10,697 nucleotides of DNA from Ophiocordyceps camponoti-saundersi (nom. inval.). Lineage: Eukaryota; Ascomycota; Sordariomycetes; Hypocreales; Ophiocordycipitaceae. Location: NCBI GenBank assembly GCA_003339415.1, contig PDHQ01000703.1, forward strand, positions 1 to 10,697, written 5' to 3'. Position 1 is the stretch's first letter. Every line of letters begins with the position of its first letter. Positions 1 to 8,999 of this stretch are shown here, piece by piece. The position numbers and the translations under genes were made by a program. The notes below the pieces were generated by a model. That model searched no databases. It was not told the origin of the DNA and was given only the letters and a program-made list of their open reading frames with translations.

Positions 1-334
<334 letters not shown>

Positions 335-2340
335 TTAGCGATTATAAAAATCTTATATATATATATATTATTAGTACTTTTTTTAAAGCCGCGAAGGCGG
401 CGGTAGCTAGAGAATACGATATTACCTTATTAGCTATACCGCCGCTTATACGGCCTATAAGCGGGGAATTACTTAATAGCTTAAATTATAATTATATAGT
501 AATAATTTACGCGCTAAATAATTTTTAAAATAAGCTTAATAGCTATCTTACTTATATAAAAGCGTAAAGTAATATTATAAAACGTGCTAGCTAGAAAATA
601 ATACTCCTCCGCTTATTATATAATTAATATATATTTATAAAACTATCTTATATAAGAAAGATATATACGGTAATTACCGCTTATAGAAACTTAGCGCGTA
701 TAGCGCTATCGCTCCTTAGAATAATAATAATAATCTTATCTAAGAAAAAGAGGCGCTTAAAGATTATATTAATAGTAAATATAATTATTATATAAAAACT
801 TATTTTTATTTTTCTTCTTATTCTTATTCTCCTTTATTATTATATAAAAAGGCGAAAGCTATAATAATAGAAAAAAATAATAATAATAATAATATTACTA
901 TTATTATAGTTATTATTATAAAAAAAAGGAAGAAATCTTTTTTTATATAAAATAAAAAAAAAGGTGCTTCTTATAATTAGTAAGGCCTGCTAACTATAAA
1001 TAATAGCGCGAAAATTTCTACTAACTAGCACTTTTCCTTATATTTTCTCTTTTTTATATTTTTAGCTATAGCTATAAATATTACTCCGTACGAACCCTTT
1101 AAGTATTATAATAATAACCCTTTTAAATATATAAAGCTAATAGATTACTCTCTTTAAAAGTAACTTTTTTTTCCTTACTATATAAATATTTTCCTTATAT
1201 AAAGAGACTATATATAATACCTTATAGTTTATAATAGCCCGCGCTATAAGTCGGTTATTTAATTATATAACTATTCTTAATAACTAGCAACGCTATACGC
1301 TTATTAAGGAAGCTATATAATATATTATAAAGAAAAACTATAAGTATTAAAGTATTTTATAATACTTTAATAGCCTTATATTATCTTTATAGCCTTATAC
1401 TTTATATAGTCCGCTTAAGTTAATAAGACTCTTTATATAGGATCCTTCTAATCTTATAATATTACTCCTTACTTTATATATTCTTTAATTAATACTTTAT
1501 ATATTCGAATAGGTATTTAGATAGCTATCCCCTTCGTATAGTAATATAAAGGGCATTGCGATAATATACTCCTTTCTAGGACCCCCCTTTATTATTAGTA
1601 ATAGATAGCCTGTTTAATAGATAAACCTTATATAATTAAAATAATTATAAATAACTATTTTTAATATTTAGTTTTTATAAAAATTATAATTTTATTATAA
1701 AATATATAAAAAATTAACTACTTTATTTAGCTTACCTTATTTAGTAAAAAAAGCTATAATATTATTATTATATAAAAATTCTAGCTTAATATATATAATT
1801 ATTCTTTATTTTTAAAACTTACTTCTTATTACCTTATTTAAAATAAAAGTAAAGCTCTCTTATATATATATAAATAATATAAAATTAGTAATTAAAACCT
1901 TATTATAAGGCTTAACCTTATTAAAGTTTCTTTTTATAATAAGCTTTAAGTATTTACTATTTACTCCTTATTATTTAGAATATATACTAGACTTTTTTTA
2001 CGCTTACCGCCTCCTCCTCTCTCCTTATATTTCGCCTTTACTTTTACTTTATTAATTATCTTTAGCGATTTTAACGCTTATTACCCCTCTTAGGACCTTT
2101 ATAAATATACCTCCTTTTAATTTATAAAACTTCTCTCCGCTTTTTACTAACTTTATCTTAAACTCCTTACCTTTTTTTATAAGATTAATTAAAAAATATA
2201 TAAGCGGAGAATTAGTATTATTAACCTAATTTAAAATATACTTAATTATTTCTTTATATACCTTAGCTTAGATTTTAATCTTTTTAGCTTTAATTATATT
2301 CTCTAAATTATATTTTCTATTACTTTTCCCTTTTTAAACT
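335..2340. other. Gene-free AT-rich RIP debris with TTA/AAT runs
   Basis: Stops are dense in the frames inspected. Eleven of the 32 surviving CpA/TpG sites are not spread evenly: pairs lie at 965/988, 1029, 1554/1557 and 1611. AAT triplet runs at 719-733 and 861-930 are partly self-complementary, because AAT and ATT stretches face each other. The plus strand becomes pyrimidine-richer from about 1980. One minus-strand stretch near 1497-1600 stays open for 36 codons and holds the only minus-strand ATG; it matches nothing I recognise. Apart from the hairpins at 397-464 no structured element was seen. Confidence 0.8.
397..464. repeat. Two overlapping, mutually exclusive GC-rich hairpins
   Basis: GCGGCGGTA at 397-405 pairs perfectly with TACCGCCGC at 437-445, and the stem continues as GCTA (406-409) with TAGC (431-434) past a 2-nt bulge. 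A second stem, CCGCTTATA at 442-450 with TATAAGCGG at 456-464, has a 5-nt loop and shares bases 442-445 with the first stem, so both cannot form fully at once. They stand out against the surrounding AT desert. They could be a remnant of a terminal inverted repeat or a structured transposon end. RIP also raises self-complementarity by creating TpA steps, but these stems are GC-rich. Confidence 0.7.
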
Positions 2341-2440
2341 AGCTTAAAGGACCCCCTAACTAAGGCAGCGTAGCTATATAGCGCTTATAAATAGATATAG
2401 TAGCTTAAATTAAGTTAGGTAAATAATCTTCCTAGTATAA

Positions 2441-2472
2441 GGCTACTAGAAGGCTCCTCGCAGAGCGTAGCC
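2441..2472. repeat. Nested inverted repeat (cruciform-capable)
   Basis: GGCTAC at 2441-2446 pairs with GTAGCC at 2467-2472. Inside it GCTC at 2453-2456 pairs with GAGC at 2463-2466 around the loop CTCGCA. The loop carries the surviving CpA at 2461. The 6-bp outer stem sits directly on the 4-bp inner stem on the right side, with a 6-nt bulge on the left. Confidence 0.6.
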
Positions 2473-2532
2473 GCGGGCGGTATATACTTTACGTAATAAG
2501 GCGCTATATAAGTCCTTACGTTATTAGACCCT

Positions 2533-2556
2533 GCTATAGAGTTAAACTCTAATAGC
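2533..2556. repeat. Near-perfect palindrome
   Basis: TAGAGTT at 2537-2543 and AACTCTA at 2545-2551 form a 15-nt odd palindrome around A2544. The arms extend to GCTA at 2533-2536 and TAGC at 2553-2556 if A2552 is bulged. A similar centre (GGGTT-A-AACCC) occurs at 6572-6582. Confidence 0.65.
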
Positions 2557-2655
2557 TTACCCGAGGCTCGAGATAGCTTAGTTAATTTAATTAATTTATA
2601 GCGCTATTACTTACTTATATATATATATAAGGGGGCCCCGGACCTTCTAACTTAA

Positions 2656-2675
2656 GCGGAGCGGAGCGGAGCGGA
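2656..2675 (+). repeat. (GCGGA)4 tandem pentamer
   Basis: Four exact head-to-tail copies of GCGGA lie here. The motif contains no CpA or TpG on either strand and so is immune to RIP, which may be why it persists. GCGGA or CGGAG fragments recur at 2201-2207, 7747-7752, 8105-8109, 8227-8231 and 8282-8286. Confidence 0.85.
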
Positions 2676-2960
2676 CCTCGTAGCGGCTTCTTATAATAGC
2701 TATAGCGATAGCGATATAGCCGGATTAACTATACCCCTAAGCTATAGCAGGCTTAATATACTAAACCGCCGCGTACCTTATTAGGACCCTAAAGGGGTGC
2801 TTAACTTAGTAGTATATAGTTAATAAAGGGGGGTTTTACCTAGATAGTCCTTACTCGGGGTTTTTCCTATTAAGTTCTAAAGGACCTATTAGCTTTATAT
2901 ATAGTAAAAGTTCTAAATACTTAATATTAAGTCCCTAGCGTAATAATTAATTAAATCCCC

Positions 2961-3288
2961 TTTTAAACTCCGCTTTAATATTATATTAAAAATATTTTAA
3001 CTTTTATATCTTATAAATAAAAATAAAAAACCGCTTTTTACTTTTCGTTATTTAAGTAAAATTTATAGCGGATATTAAAAAGTTAATAATATAGCTATAT
3101 AAATAATTAAATATTATAGCTAGCTTAATAGTTCCGAAATTACCCTAATAATATAATTTTTATTTATATTTATAATAAACCTTGAAAATTATTTTTATAA
3201 TCTTAAGTATAAGATATATTAAGCGGTATTAATAAATATAGCTAAATTTTAATAATTAATAAATATATTAAAACGCTATAATATAATA
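2961..3288. other. Gene-free AT-rich RIP debris
   Basis: AT-rich sequence with TAA/TAG in all frames inspected. It carries the only TGA on the plus strand, at 3183-3185, a rare surviving TpG outside the TGC context. No repeats or GC-rich structure were noticed. Confidence 0.75.
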
Positions 3289-3289
3289 A

Positions 3290-3538
3290 AAATTATTTAC
3301 TTTCCTCCGCTTTTACCTTTCTAACCGCTTCTCTTATTTAAAAGTTAATAGTAAACTATTAAACCTTTTCCTTATCTTTATTAAAGTCCCTTAAGGCTCC
3401 CCGCTCTCTTTAATATTATTTATCTTATTTATCTTATCTTTTTATAAGCGCTTCGAATAAGTAATTAGTATACTTATTATTAGATTTATAAATAATATTA
3501 ATATTCTTAATATTAAGTATATTTTTACTTAGGTCCAC
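3290..3538 (-). pseudogene. Candidate RIP-killed coding fragment, charged Lys/Glu/Asp/Arg-rich
   Basis: One minus-strand frame reads as a plausible charged protein interrupted by eight stops, each TAA or TAG, which RIP makes from CAA or CAG by a single C-to-T change. It opens with GTG GAC (Val-Asp) over the surviving CpA at 3536-3537, passes through YLFEALIKR, then a repeating Lys-stop-Asp pattern at about 3425-3445, then RERGALRDFNKDKEKV, and ends with IREAVRKVKAEESK near 3299-3335. The G-starting codons and amphipathic charge pattern look like coding sequence, perhaps a coiled coil. No domain is recognised. Because all stops in this window are necessarily TAA or TAG, the stop identities alone are weak support. 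Confidence 0.35.
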
Positions 3539-3611
3539 TATTAGCTTAAATAAGCTTAAAGTATTTATTATAATTAAGTAATAAAATATAAAATAACTTT
3601 TTAGCTATTTA

Positions 3612-3646
3612 AAAGTAAGCTTTTTTATTTTATAAAAGCTTACTTT
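3612..3646. repeat. 13-bp perfect inverted repeat
   Basis: AAAGTAAGCTTTT at 3612-3624 is the exact reverse complement of AAAAGCTTACTTT at 3634-3646, with a 9-nt AT-only loop. The pairing is longer than most chance hairpins in this window. It may be a decayed terminal inverted repeat or small palindromic satellite; no target-site duplication was apparent. Confidence 0.65.
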
Positions 3647-4740
3647 ATTAATATAACTACTAATCTTTAATAAAAATATTATTTACTTTATATAAAAAGT
3701 ATATATATTTAAAGTTTAGATTTATTATAAATTTTAATAAAAGCCTTATCTTCGCTACCTTATAAAAAAGCTTATTTATTAGTAGCTAGCCTTAACTAAG
3801 CTTATATTATTTACTTAGAGCTTTTTACTCCTTTAAGTAAAGGAAATTTATATTAAAGTTATTAAGTTTATAATCGCTTTTAGCGCTATAATTTACTCTA
3901 CTCTAACTCCGCTAAGTAAGGAACTTAAAATCCTTATCTTCTAATAGCTAGCTATAACTTAGTTTTAATACCTTTATATTATCTTTAAGATATATTAAGT
4001 TACCTTTTCTTATTATATTAAGTTTAAAACTTTTATCCCTTTTATTAGTATTTTTTTATTTTACCGCGCCGCTTATAGCTATTAACTCTTCTATAATAAA
4101 AAACCTATAGCTTATATTTACTTTACTTTTAAGAGAATTACTATATATTTTTACTAATAATATAAAAGTTAGCCTTACCTTATTTATATTTTTTTTAAAT
4201 CTTTTTAATTCTTTTTTATTACTTAAATATAAACTTTAAATATCTCCTCTTAGTCCCCTAAAACTTTAAAAGCTTATTTTTATAAAGAATAATAGCTCTG
4301 CTAAAACTTTAAGAAGGGAAAGCTTTTAAAATATAGCTAGTTTTTTAAATACCTTATTAATAAACCGCCCTAATTAAAACTTAATAATATTTTATAAATC
4401 TATAAAGGCTTTTTAAAATTCCTTAATAGCGCCTTAACTTAGCTTTATAATAGTAAAATTAGCTTTAATAAGTTTCTTTATACTTATAATATTTTTATAA
4501 TTATAACCCCTTATTACTTTTATAATAATAAGGAAGATAAGATAATTACTTACTTTATTATATATTATAAACTAATTATTTATAAAAAGACGCTTTTATT
4601 TATACTTTTTATAAGTTTAATTTAAGATTATAAAAACTTTAATAAAGCTTTTAGTTATAAAGCTATTATAAGCTTTTTTATTTTATAATTTATTTACTTA
4701 TAATATTTTTTCTAATTTAACCTTTTTATATTTTTTTATA

Positions 4741-4770
4741 ATATTTAAATATATTAAAATATTTAAATAT
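4741..4770. repeat. Duplicated 12-bp AT palindrome
   Basis: ATATTTAAATAT, itself a palindrome, occurs at 4741-4752 and again at 4759-4770, so the pair is both a direct and an inverted repeat. Chance is not excluded in a sequence this AT-rich. Confidence 0.6.
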
Positions 4771-4839
4771 AAAGTTTAGGCGCTAAGAATAATTTATAGT
4801 ATTTCTATTATATAATTACTATTATTTATTTACTTTATA

Positions 4840-5260
4840 CCTCGCTCTTAACTCCGCTCCTTACCTTACTTAGCCTTATTTAGCTTACTTAGCTTTCTTA
4901 CCTTTTTTCCCGCCTTACTCTTTACTTTATTTTCGCGCCTAATAATACTTTTAACTCTTATAAGCTTATTTTTTAAGCTATTATTATCGCTTTTTATTAT
5001 ATACTTTAATACCGCTAATATAAACTTTATAAAAGATAATTTTAATATTTAAATAAAGTTTAGCTTAAGCTCTAACCTCTTTTTTACTACTTCCTTTACT
5101 TTTATCTCCTTTACTATTCCCTTATCTTCCTTTATATTACTTATTTTTTTTACTCCGCCCGCCCCCTTAACTCCCTCCGCTTTTTTTATCTTTTTTAATT
5201 ATTACTTACTTTAATTTACTCTCCGATATTAATATAATAAGAATTAGCGTTTAGGCTATT
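4840..5260. repeat. Pyrimidine-rich low-complexity tract
   Basis: The plus strand is dominated by C and T, with blocks such as CTCCGCCCGCCCCC near 5150-5165. At about 4865-4893 an imperfect 9-10-bp unit, TTACTTAGC, is repeated three times, and at 5278-5312 TTTAGC repeats imperfectly four times. Read on the minus strand this is purine-rich and could encode Lys/Glu/Ser-rich sequence, but TTA and CTA triplets put stops in the frames I tried. No CpA or TpG survives anywhere in it. Confidence 0.6.
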
Positions 5261-5339
5261 ATTTTATTTTTTATTTTTAGCTTCGCTTTTAGCTTTAGCT
5301 TTTACTTTAGCGGATTTAAGTTAAAAATATATTAAATTT

Positions 5340-5534
5340 TAATAATATTTCTTAGAATATACTTAGATTAGTTAATTTTAATATAATTTACTACTTTTTA
5401 ATTAATATTATTTTATATTTAGTTAAAATTATACGTTATATTATATATATTAAATTAAAGTTTTTATATTTTTAATCGTATTTTTAATTAAAACTTTTAT
5501 AAAAACTTTATAATAAGGTTTTTAAAATAATAGT
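5340..5534. other. AT-rich spacer, nothing seen
   Basis: Nearly pure A and T with scattered single C or G. No surviving substrate site, hairpin or readable frame was noticed. Confidence 0.7.
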
Positions 5535-5820
5535 AATTATTATTATTATTATAATAAATACTGCTATTATTACTATTATCGCTTTTTTATTTTTATTATA
5601 AATTTCGCTATTATTATTATAGCTATTATTATTTAAGCTAACGCCTCCGCCCTTATACTTTCTGTTACCGCTTTTATTTCCTTTTCTATATTTACTATTA
5701 TTATTACCTCTCTTTATAATTTAATTATTATATTTATTACCGCTGCTATTATTATTATCGCTCCGCCCCCCTCCCCGCCTCTTACTTTACTTATACTAAT
5801 AGTTATTTATTTACTTAATA
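5535..5820. repeat. TTA/ATT-rich trinucleotide low-complexity tract
   Basis: ATT triplets are interspersed with GCT, ACC and TCC. The plus frame starting after TAA at 5634-5636 is open for about 62 codons up to TAA at 5826, reading as an Ile/Thr/Ser/Pro-rich peptide with IIIIAPPPSPP at 5749-5781. In the opposite direction a short frame reads KRRGGGRSDNNNSSG over about 5740-5790, which resembles a Ser/Asn/Gly disordered tract. Three TpG survive (5562, 5663, 5744). Both readings have no ATG and are best explained as low complexity, possibly from a RIP-altered CAA/AAC-type repeat. Confidence 0.6.
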
Positions 5821-5829
5821 TTTTAAGGT

Positions 5830-8100
5830 AAACTAATACTAATATATAAAATTCTTAAAAAGAAATATTAATAATTATAGTAATAAGAGTAATATTAAGG
5901 GTAGCTAATAAGGTAGCTAACTTTACTAAGGCGCTTACTTAAAGCGTTATTATTATTATATTTAGTTAAAGCTTTAAAATTTTATTTTATTTTTATATAT
6001 TATATAAGTTAACTTAAACTTTTTCTTATTATTTACTATTAGCTATAATTAAAAACTTTACTTTACTTTACTTTATTTTATATTTACTAGTAAGCTATTT
6101 AGCTATCTTTTTTTATTAATATATTATATTATTTTTATTATAGCAGTATATAACTATTTTAAATATATTTATAACTTAATTAGTAACTTAAGCTTTAACT
6201 TTACTCTTAACTTTTAGCTTTATCTATTTTCTAATATTTATATTAAGTTTTAATATAATTATAATAATTAGCTAATTATAAGCTTATATATTTTATTAAC
6301 TTTATATATAGTTAATATTATATAATATTATTTACTTTATTACTTTTAATATAGAATTTTATAATTAGCTAGCTAAGCTATATATATAATATAAAAAAAA
6401 TAATAAAGCTTATTATAAATAATCTTAAGTATATTTATTATTATTATAATAATAATAATTTATATACTAATATACTTTATATAGCTTAGAACTATCTTAT
6501 ATATATTCTAAAAGGGGGAAAAACTAAAAAACTTAAAGTAAAACCCTCCCCTTAAGCGTTACCTTAGCTTCGGGTTAAACCCCGCCTATACCTAGTACTT
6601 TATATATTTAATAAGTTAAGTATTAACTAGTAATTTAGAAGCTAATATTTCTCTTAAAGCGGACTTTACTATAATAAAAATATATATAAACTAAATCTAA
6701 TATAGAATCTATATAGCTTACTTATCCTCTTAGCTATTATTATCGCTATAAACTATACTTAATATTTAATTAAAATAGCTTTAATAATTTAATTTATTAA
6801 AATTTTATTAATATAGCTTAAGAATATATAAAAATTTTATTATCTTATAATAAATTTTATAGTAGCTAATTTTAAAAAATAGCTAAATTATTATAATAAA
6901 GCTATAAATAAGTATAAAGTTAATATTAAAAAAGGAGGTATTATTATATTCGCTTTTTAGTATTTCCGCCTTAGCTAGTATTAGTTTTTAGTTAGCGCTA
7001 AAAAGGGAAAAAAAGGGGTAATATATATAAAATTCTAGTTTATAAACTTTTAAAGTTAAGTAATATATATATCCTTTACCCGGTCTTATATTACTCTTAT
7101 TTTAAGGTAAAGTTAATTTTACTTAAAGTAAAACTCTTAATAAAAAAGGTAATAATATAGTTTTTTCTTATAAGCTATAAGGTAAGTAAACTTACTTTTT
7201 ATATATAAAGTAGTAAAATACTTATTATATTATAGCTTTATTATATAATATTTAGTAATATATTTAAATTAGTAATATTTAAAATATTATTAAAATTAAA
7301 TTTTTAATATATATAGTTTAGCGTTAAAAATCTTTATTTATATTATTATATTTTTACTATAAATTTAGTTTATATTTATTATATTATTAATAATAATTAT
7401 TAAAAAACTCCGCTAAGTTTTAGAATAATATCTTTTTATATATAATTATATTATTAAAACTTTATTCGATAACTTAATCTTTTTTAAAAAGCTTTTTACC
7501 GCCTTATTATAAGGCTTACGCTAATATTTCTTTTATAATAAGAGTATAACTTTTATTAGTTAAGTATACCTTTTCTTTAAAAATAATATAAAGTTATTTT
7601 TAAATTAAACCGAAGCTTATAAATAATATTTTAAAATATTATTATAATATTACTACTAAGTAATTTCCTTATTATAAAAGCTTAGCTTTATTTATAAAAT
7701 TTATAGTTAATATTTATTATAATTATTTTAAGGCCTTAAATTTAAAGCGGAGTAATTATAAAGTTAGAATAAATTATAAGCTATTACTTATATTACTTAG
7801 AAATTTACTTTTCGATAATTTTCTTTAGCGCTTTATTATAATTATAGCTTATATTAAAAAAGTTCCGCTTCTTTTAAAGCTATAAAAAAAGGAAACCGCG
7901 GCTATTAGATCTAAGAAAATATTACTAACTAATAAAGTTAAAGTAAAGGAGGCACCTCCTTAAACTCTCTTAAACTTTACTATTTATTTAATAATTACTT
8001 ATATAAAGATAAAAGCGTTTTCTAAAATAATCTTATTAATATTTACTTTAGCTTTTAATAAGGTAATAAATATATTAAACTTTTAGGTTTATAATTACTA
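5830..8100. other. Gene-free AT-rich RIP debris
   Basis: This is the most thoroughly depleted part: only CpA 6144-6145 and CpA 7953-7954 survive in more than 2.2 kb. It contains (ACTTT)4 at 6055-6074 and AT-only triplet arrays at 6430-6462. Small GC-richer patches sit at 6515-6595 and 7075-7085. Hairpins include GGGTT/AACCC at 6572-6582, TTTTACTT/AAGTAAAA at 7117-7133 and AAGGAGG/CCTCCTT at 7946-7961. The last has the surviving CA as its 2-nt centre. No readable coding frame was found. Confidence 0.75.
6055..6074 (+). repeat. (ACTTT)4 tandem pentamer
   Basis: Four exact copies followed by a degenerate ATTTT-like continuation. The unit contains C only as CpT, which RIP spares. Confidence 0.75.
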
Positions 8101-8202
8101 TAATTCGGAGTAAAGCTATATTCTAAGTAAAAAATTTTCGCGGTCGCGATTAACTTATATAGCGTTACCCTTCCCCCTAAAGTCGCTCCGGGCGCGGCTA
8201 GC

Positions 8203-8220
8203 TATTACCTTAAGGTAATA
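8203..8220. repeat. 18-bp perfect palindrome
   Basis: TATTACCTTAAGGTAATA is exactly self-complementary with no spacer, centred at 8211/8212. A perfect even palindrome of this length could be a dimeric-protein site or a remnant terminal sequence. The related half ATTACCTTTAGGTAAT at 8724-8739 is a second, one-mismatch copy. Confidence 0.75.
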
Positions 8221-8225
8221 AAGGG

Positions 8226-8286
8226 AGCGGAGTCCGCTTATAATATAAGAATAAAAAGTTTATATCCGCGTTACTATAAGCGCGGA
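8226..8286. repeat. Two GC-rich short inverted repeats
   Basis: AGCGGA at 8226-8231 and TCCGCT at 8233-8238 flank a single G. Then TCCGCG at 8265-8270 pairs with CGCGGA at 8281-8286 across a 10-nt loop. The arms of the two elements are nearly the same word (GCGGA/TCCGC), so cross-pairing between them is also possible. Confidence 0.6.
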
Positions 8287-8352
8287 GTTTATAAAATATA
8301 TAAAAGTTATATAAAGTATATTTATTATTATTATTTTATTAATATTACTATA

Positions 8353-8387
8353 TAACCTTTATTACTTTTTTTTTATTATAAAGGTTA
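8353..8387. repeat. 10-bp perfect inverted repeat
   Basis: TAACCTTTAT at 8353-8362 is the reverse complement of ATAAAGGTTA at 8378-8387, with a 15-nt T-rich loop. It sits just before the purine-rich stretch. Confidence 0.6.
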
Positions 8388-8490
8388 AAGGAAAAAGATA
8401 AAGGAGGGGGTTAGAAATATACCTTTTTTTAAAAATAATAAAAAAAAGAAAAAAAAAGGAAAAGGGAGGTAAAAGAGAAAGAGATATAGC
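8388..8490 (+). repeat. Purine-rich low-complexity tract
   Basis: Long A and G runs such as AAAGGAGGGGG and GGAAAAGGGAGG are broken only by a short TTTTTTT block at about 8424-8430. It is followed within 50 bases by the pyrimidine-rich tract at 8540-8700. A purine tract next to a pyrimidine tract can form intramolecular triplex or hairpin structures in principle. Confidence 0.6.
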
Positions 8491-8513
8491 CCCCCTTTTT
8501 TAATTACTAATAA

Positions 8514-8735
8514 ATTATAAAGCGGCTACCCTGCTATTTTACCTTACCCCTTCTTAAACTTTCCTTCCTCCGCCCCGCGCTATACCGCCTCGCCTTATAC
8601 CGCCCGTACCGCCCCGCACCGCCTTTTACCGCCCCGTACCGCCCCGCTCCTTCCGCCTTATACCTTATAAACTTTCTTTTCTTTATACTCCCCTCTTTAT
8701 TTTATTTTCTTATATTATTTAAGATTACCTTTAGG
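8514..8735 (+). pseudogene. Open 74-codon Pro/Tyr/Leu-rich frame over the C-rich minisatellite
   Basis: After TAA at 8511-8513 the plus frame is open for 74 codons to TAA at 8736-8738. Its centre reads LYRLALYRPYRPAPPF. The Tyr codons are TAC and would have been CAC (His) before RIP. The C-terminal third is hydrophobic. There is no ATG, and C-rich sequence is poor in stops, so openness is not strong evidence of a gene. It is more likely a translated view of a minisatellite. Confidence 0.2.
8583..8653 (+). repeat. C-rich 10-bp minisatellite
   Basis: Phase-locked 10-bp units run from 8604: CCGTACCGCC, CCGCACCGCC, TTTTACCGCC, CCGTACCGCC, and a degenerate CCGCTCCTTC. Less regular TACCGCC copies precede at 8583 and 8597. 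The first, second and fourth units are identical except that unit two keeps CpA (8617-8618) where the others have TpA, which is the RIP transition caught between neighbouring copies. Confidence 0.85.
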
Positions 8736-8739
8736 TAAT

Positions 8740-8999
8740 AAGCTTATTATATTATACCGCTATTAGCTATTATTATACTTTTATATAAGCGTATAATAAG
8801 CTTTTTCTTTTATAATTAAAAGGTTTTATTTTATTTTAAAGTATTTTTTACTTAATATATTATAAAAGCTTTAGATATTATAAAGGCTTTTAATATATAA
8901 ATAATAATAATAATATATTTTTAAGCTATAGAATTATTCTTAGCTTATTTTTACTAATAAATAATTAAGAAATATATACTTTGTTTTTATATTTTTATA
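8740..8999. other. AT-rich spacer, nothing recognised
   Basis: Mostly A and T with an AAT run at 8900-8915 and one surviving TpG (8982-8983, TTGT context). No readable frame or hairpin stands out. Confidence 0.65.

Larger units (their letters stand above)
2341..2960. other. GC-richer island in RIP debris, rich in inverted repeats
   Basis: This block keeps more C and G than its flanks, mostly as CpG, GpC, CpC and GpG steps that RIP does not attack. It carries five surviving substrate sites (2366, 2461, 2532, 2748, 2798), of which all are GCA/TGC. It contains nested inverted repeats, a (GCGGA)4 array, a GGGGGCCCC run at about 2632-2639, and a short CCCTAAAGGG palindrome near 2787-2796. No coding frame was recognised. 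It could be an LTR or other regulatory part of a RIP-killed element whose parent was GC-rich; flanking direct copies were not found by eye. Confidence 0.6.
3540..4830. other. Gene-free AT-rich RIP debris, pyrimidine-skewed on plus strand
   Basis: T exceeds A and C exceeds G on the plus strand in most lines here, so any parent coding strand with the usual purine excess would have been the minus strand. Only one substrate dinucleotide survives (TpG 4299-4300, in CTGC). Short inverted repeats are listed separately. The minus frame of the fragment at 3290-3538 seems to continue a little above 3540 but becomes unreadable. Confidence 0.7.
8100..8300. other. Second GC-richer island with clustered palindromes
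   Basis: CpG-rich patches such as TTCGCGGTCGCG (about 8138-8149) and CTCCGGGCGCGGC (8186-8198) stand in AT-rich surroundings and hold no CpA or TpG. Three palindromic elements follow one another at 8203-8220, 8226-8238 and 8265-8286. The concentration suggests a structured part of a decayed repeat, for example an LTR or a terminal region, but no mate was found. Confidence 0.55.

Noticed and set aside
1497..1556. 19-codon ATG-initiated frame on the minus strand, within a 36-codon open stretch
   Set aside because: Too short, no family resemblance, and the ATG is simply one of 32 chance survivors of CpA/TpG loss.
4201..4760. T-runs that could be terminators or poly(A) signals
   Set aside because: Such runs are expected throughout sequence this AT-rich and no gene is present for them to end.
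2820..6600. Apparent similarity between reverse complement of 2820-2880 and 6490-6560 (GGAAAAAC and GTAAAACCC words)
   Set aside because: Only short words match and the order and spacing do not hold, so I cannot call it a repeat pair by eye.
7946..7961. AAGGAGG motif resembling a bacterial ribosome binding site
   Set aside because: It is one arm of a small palindrome in a fungal-type RIP region and no start codon or open frame follows.
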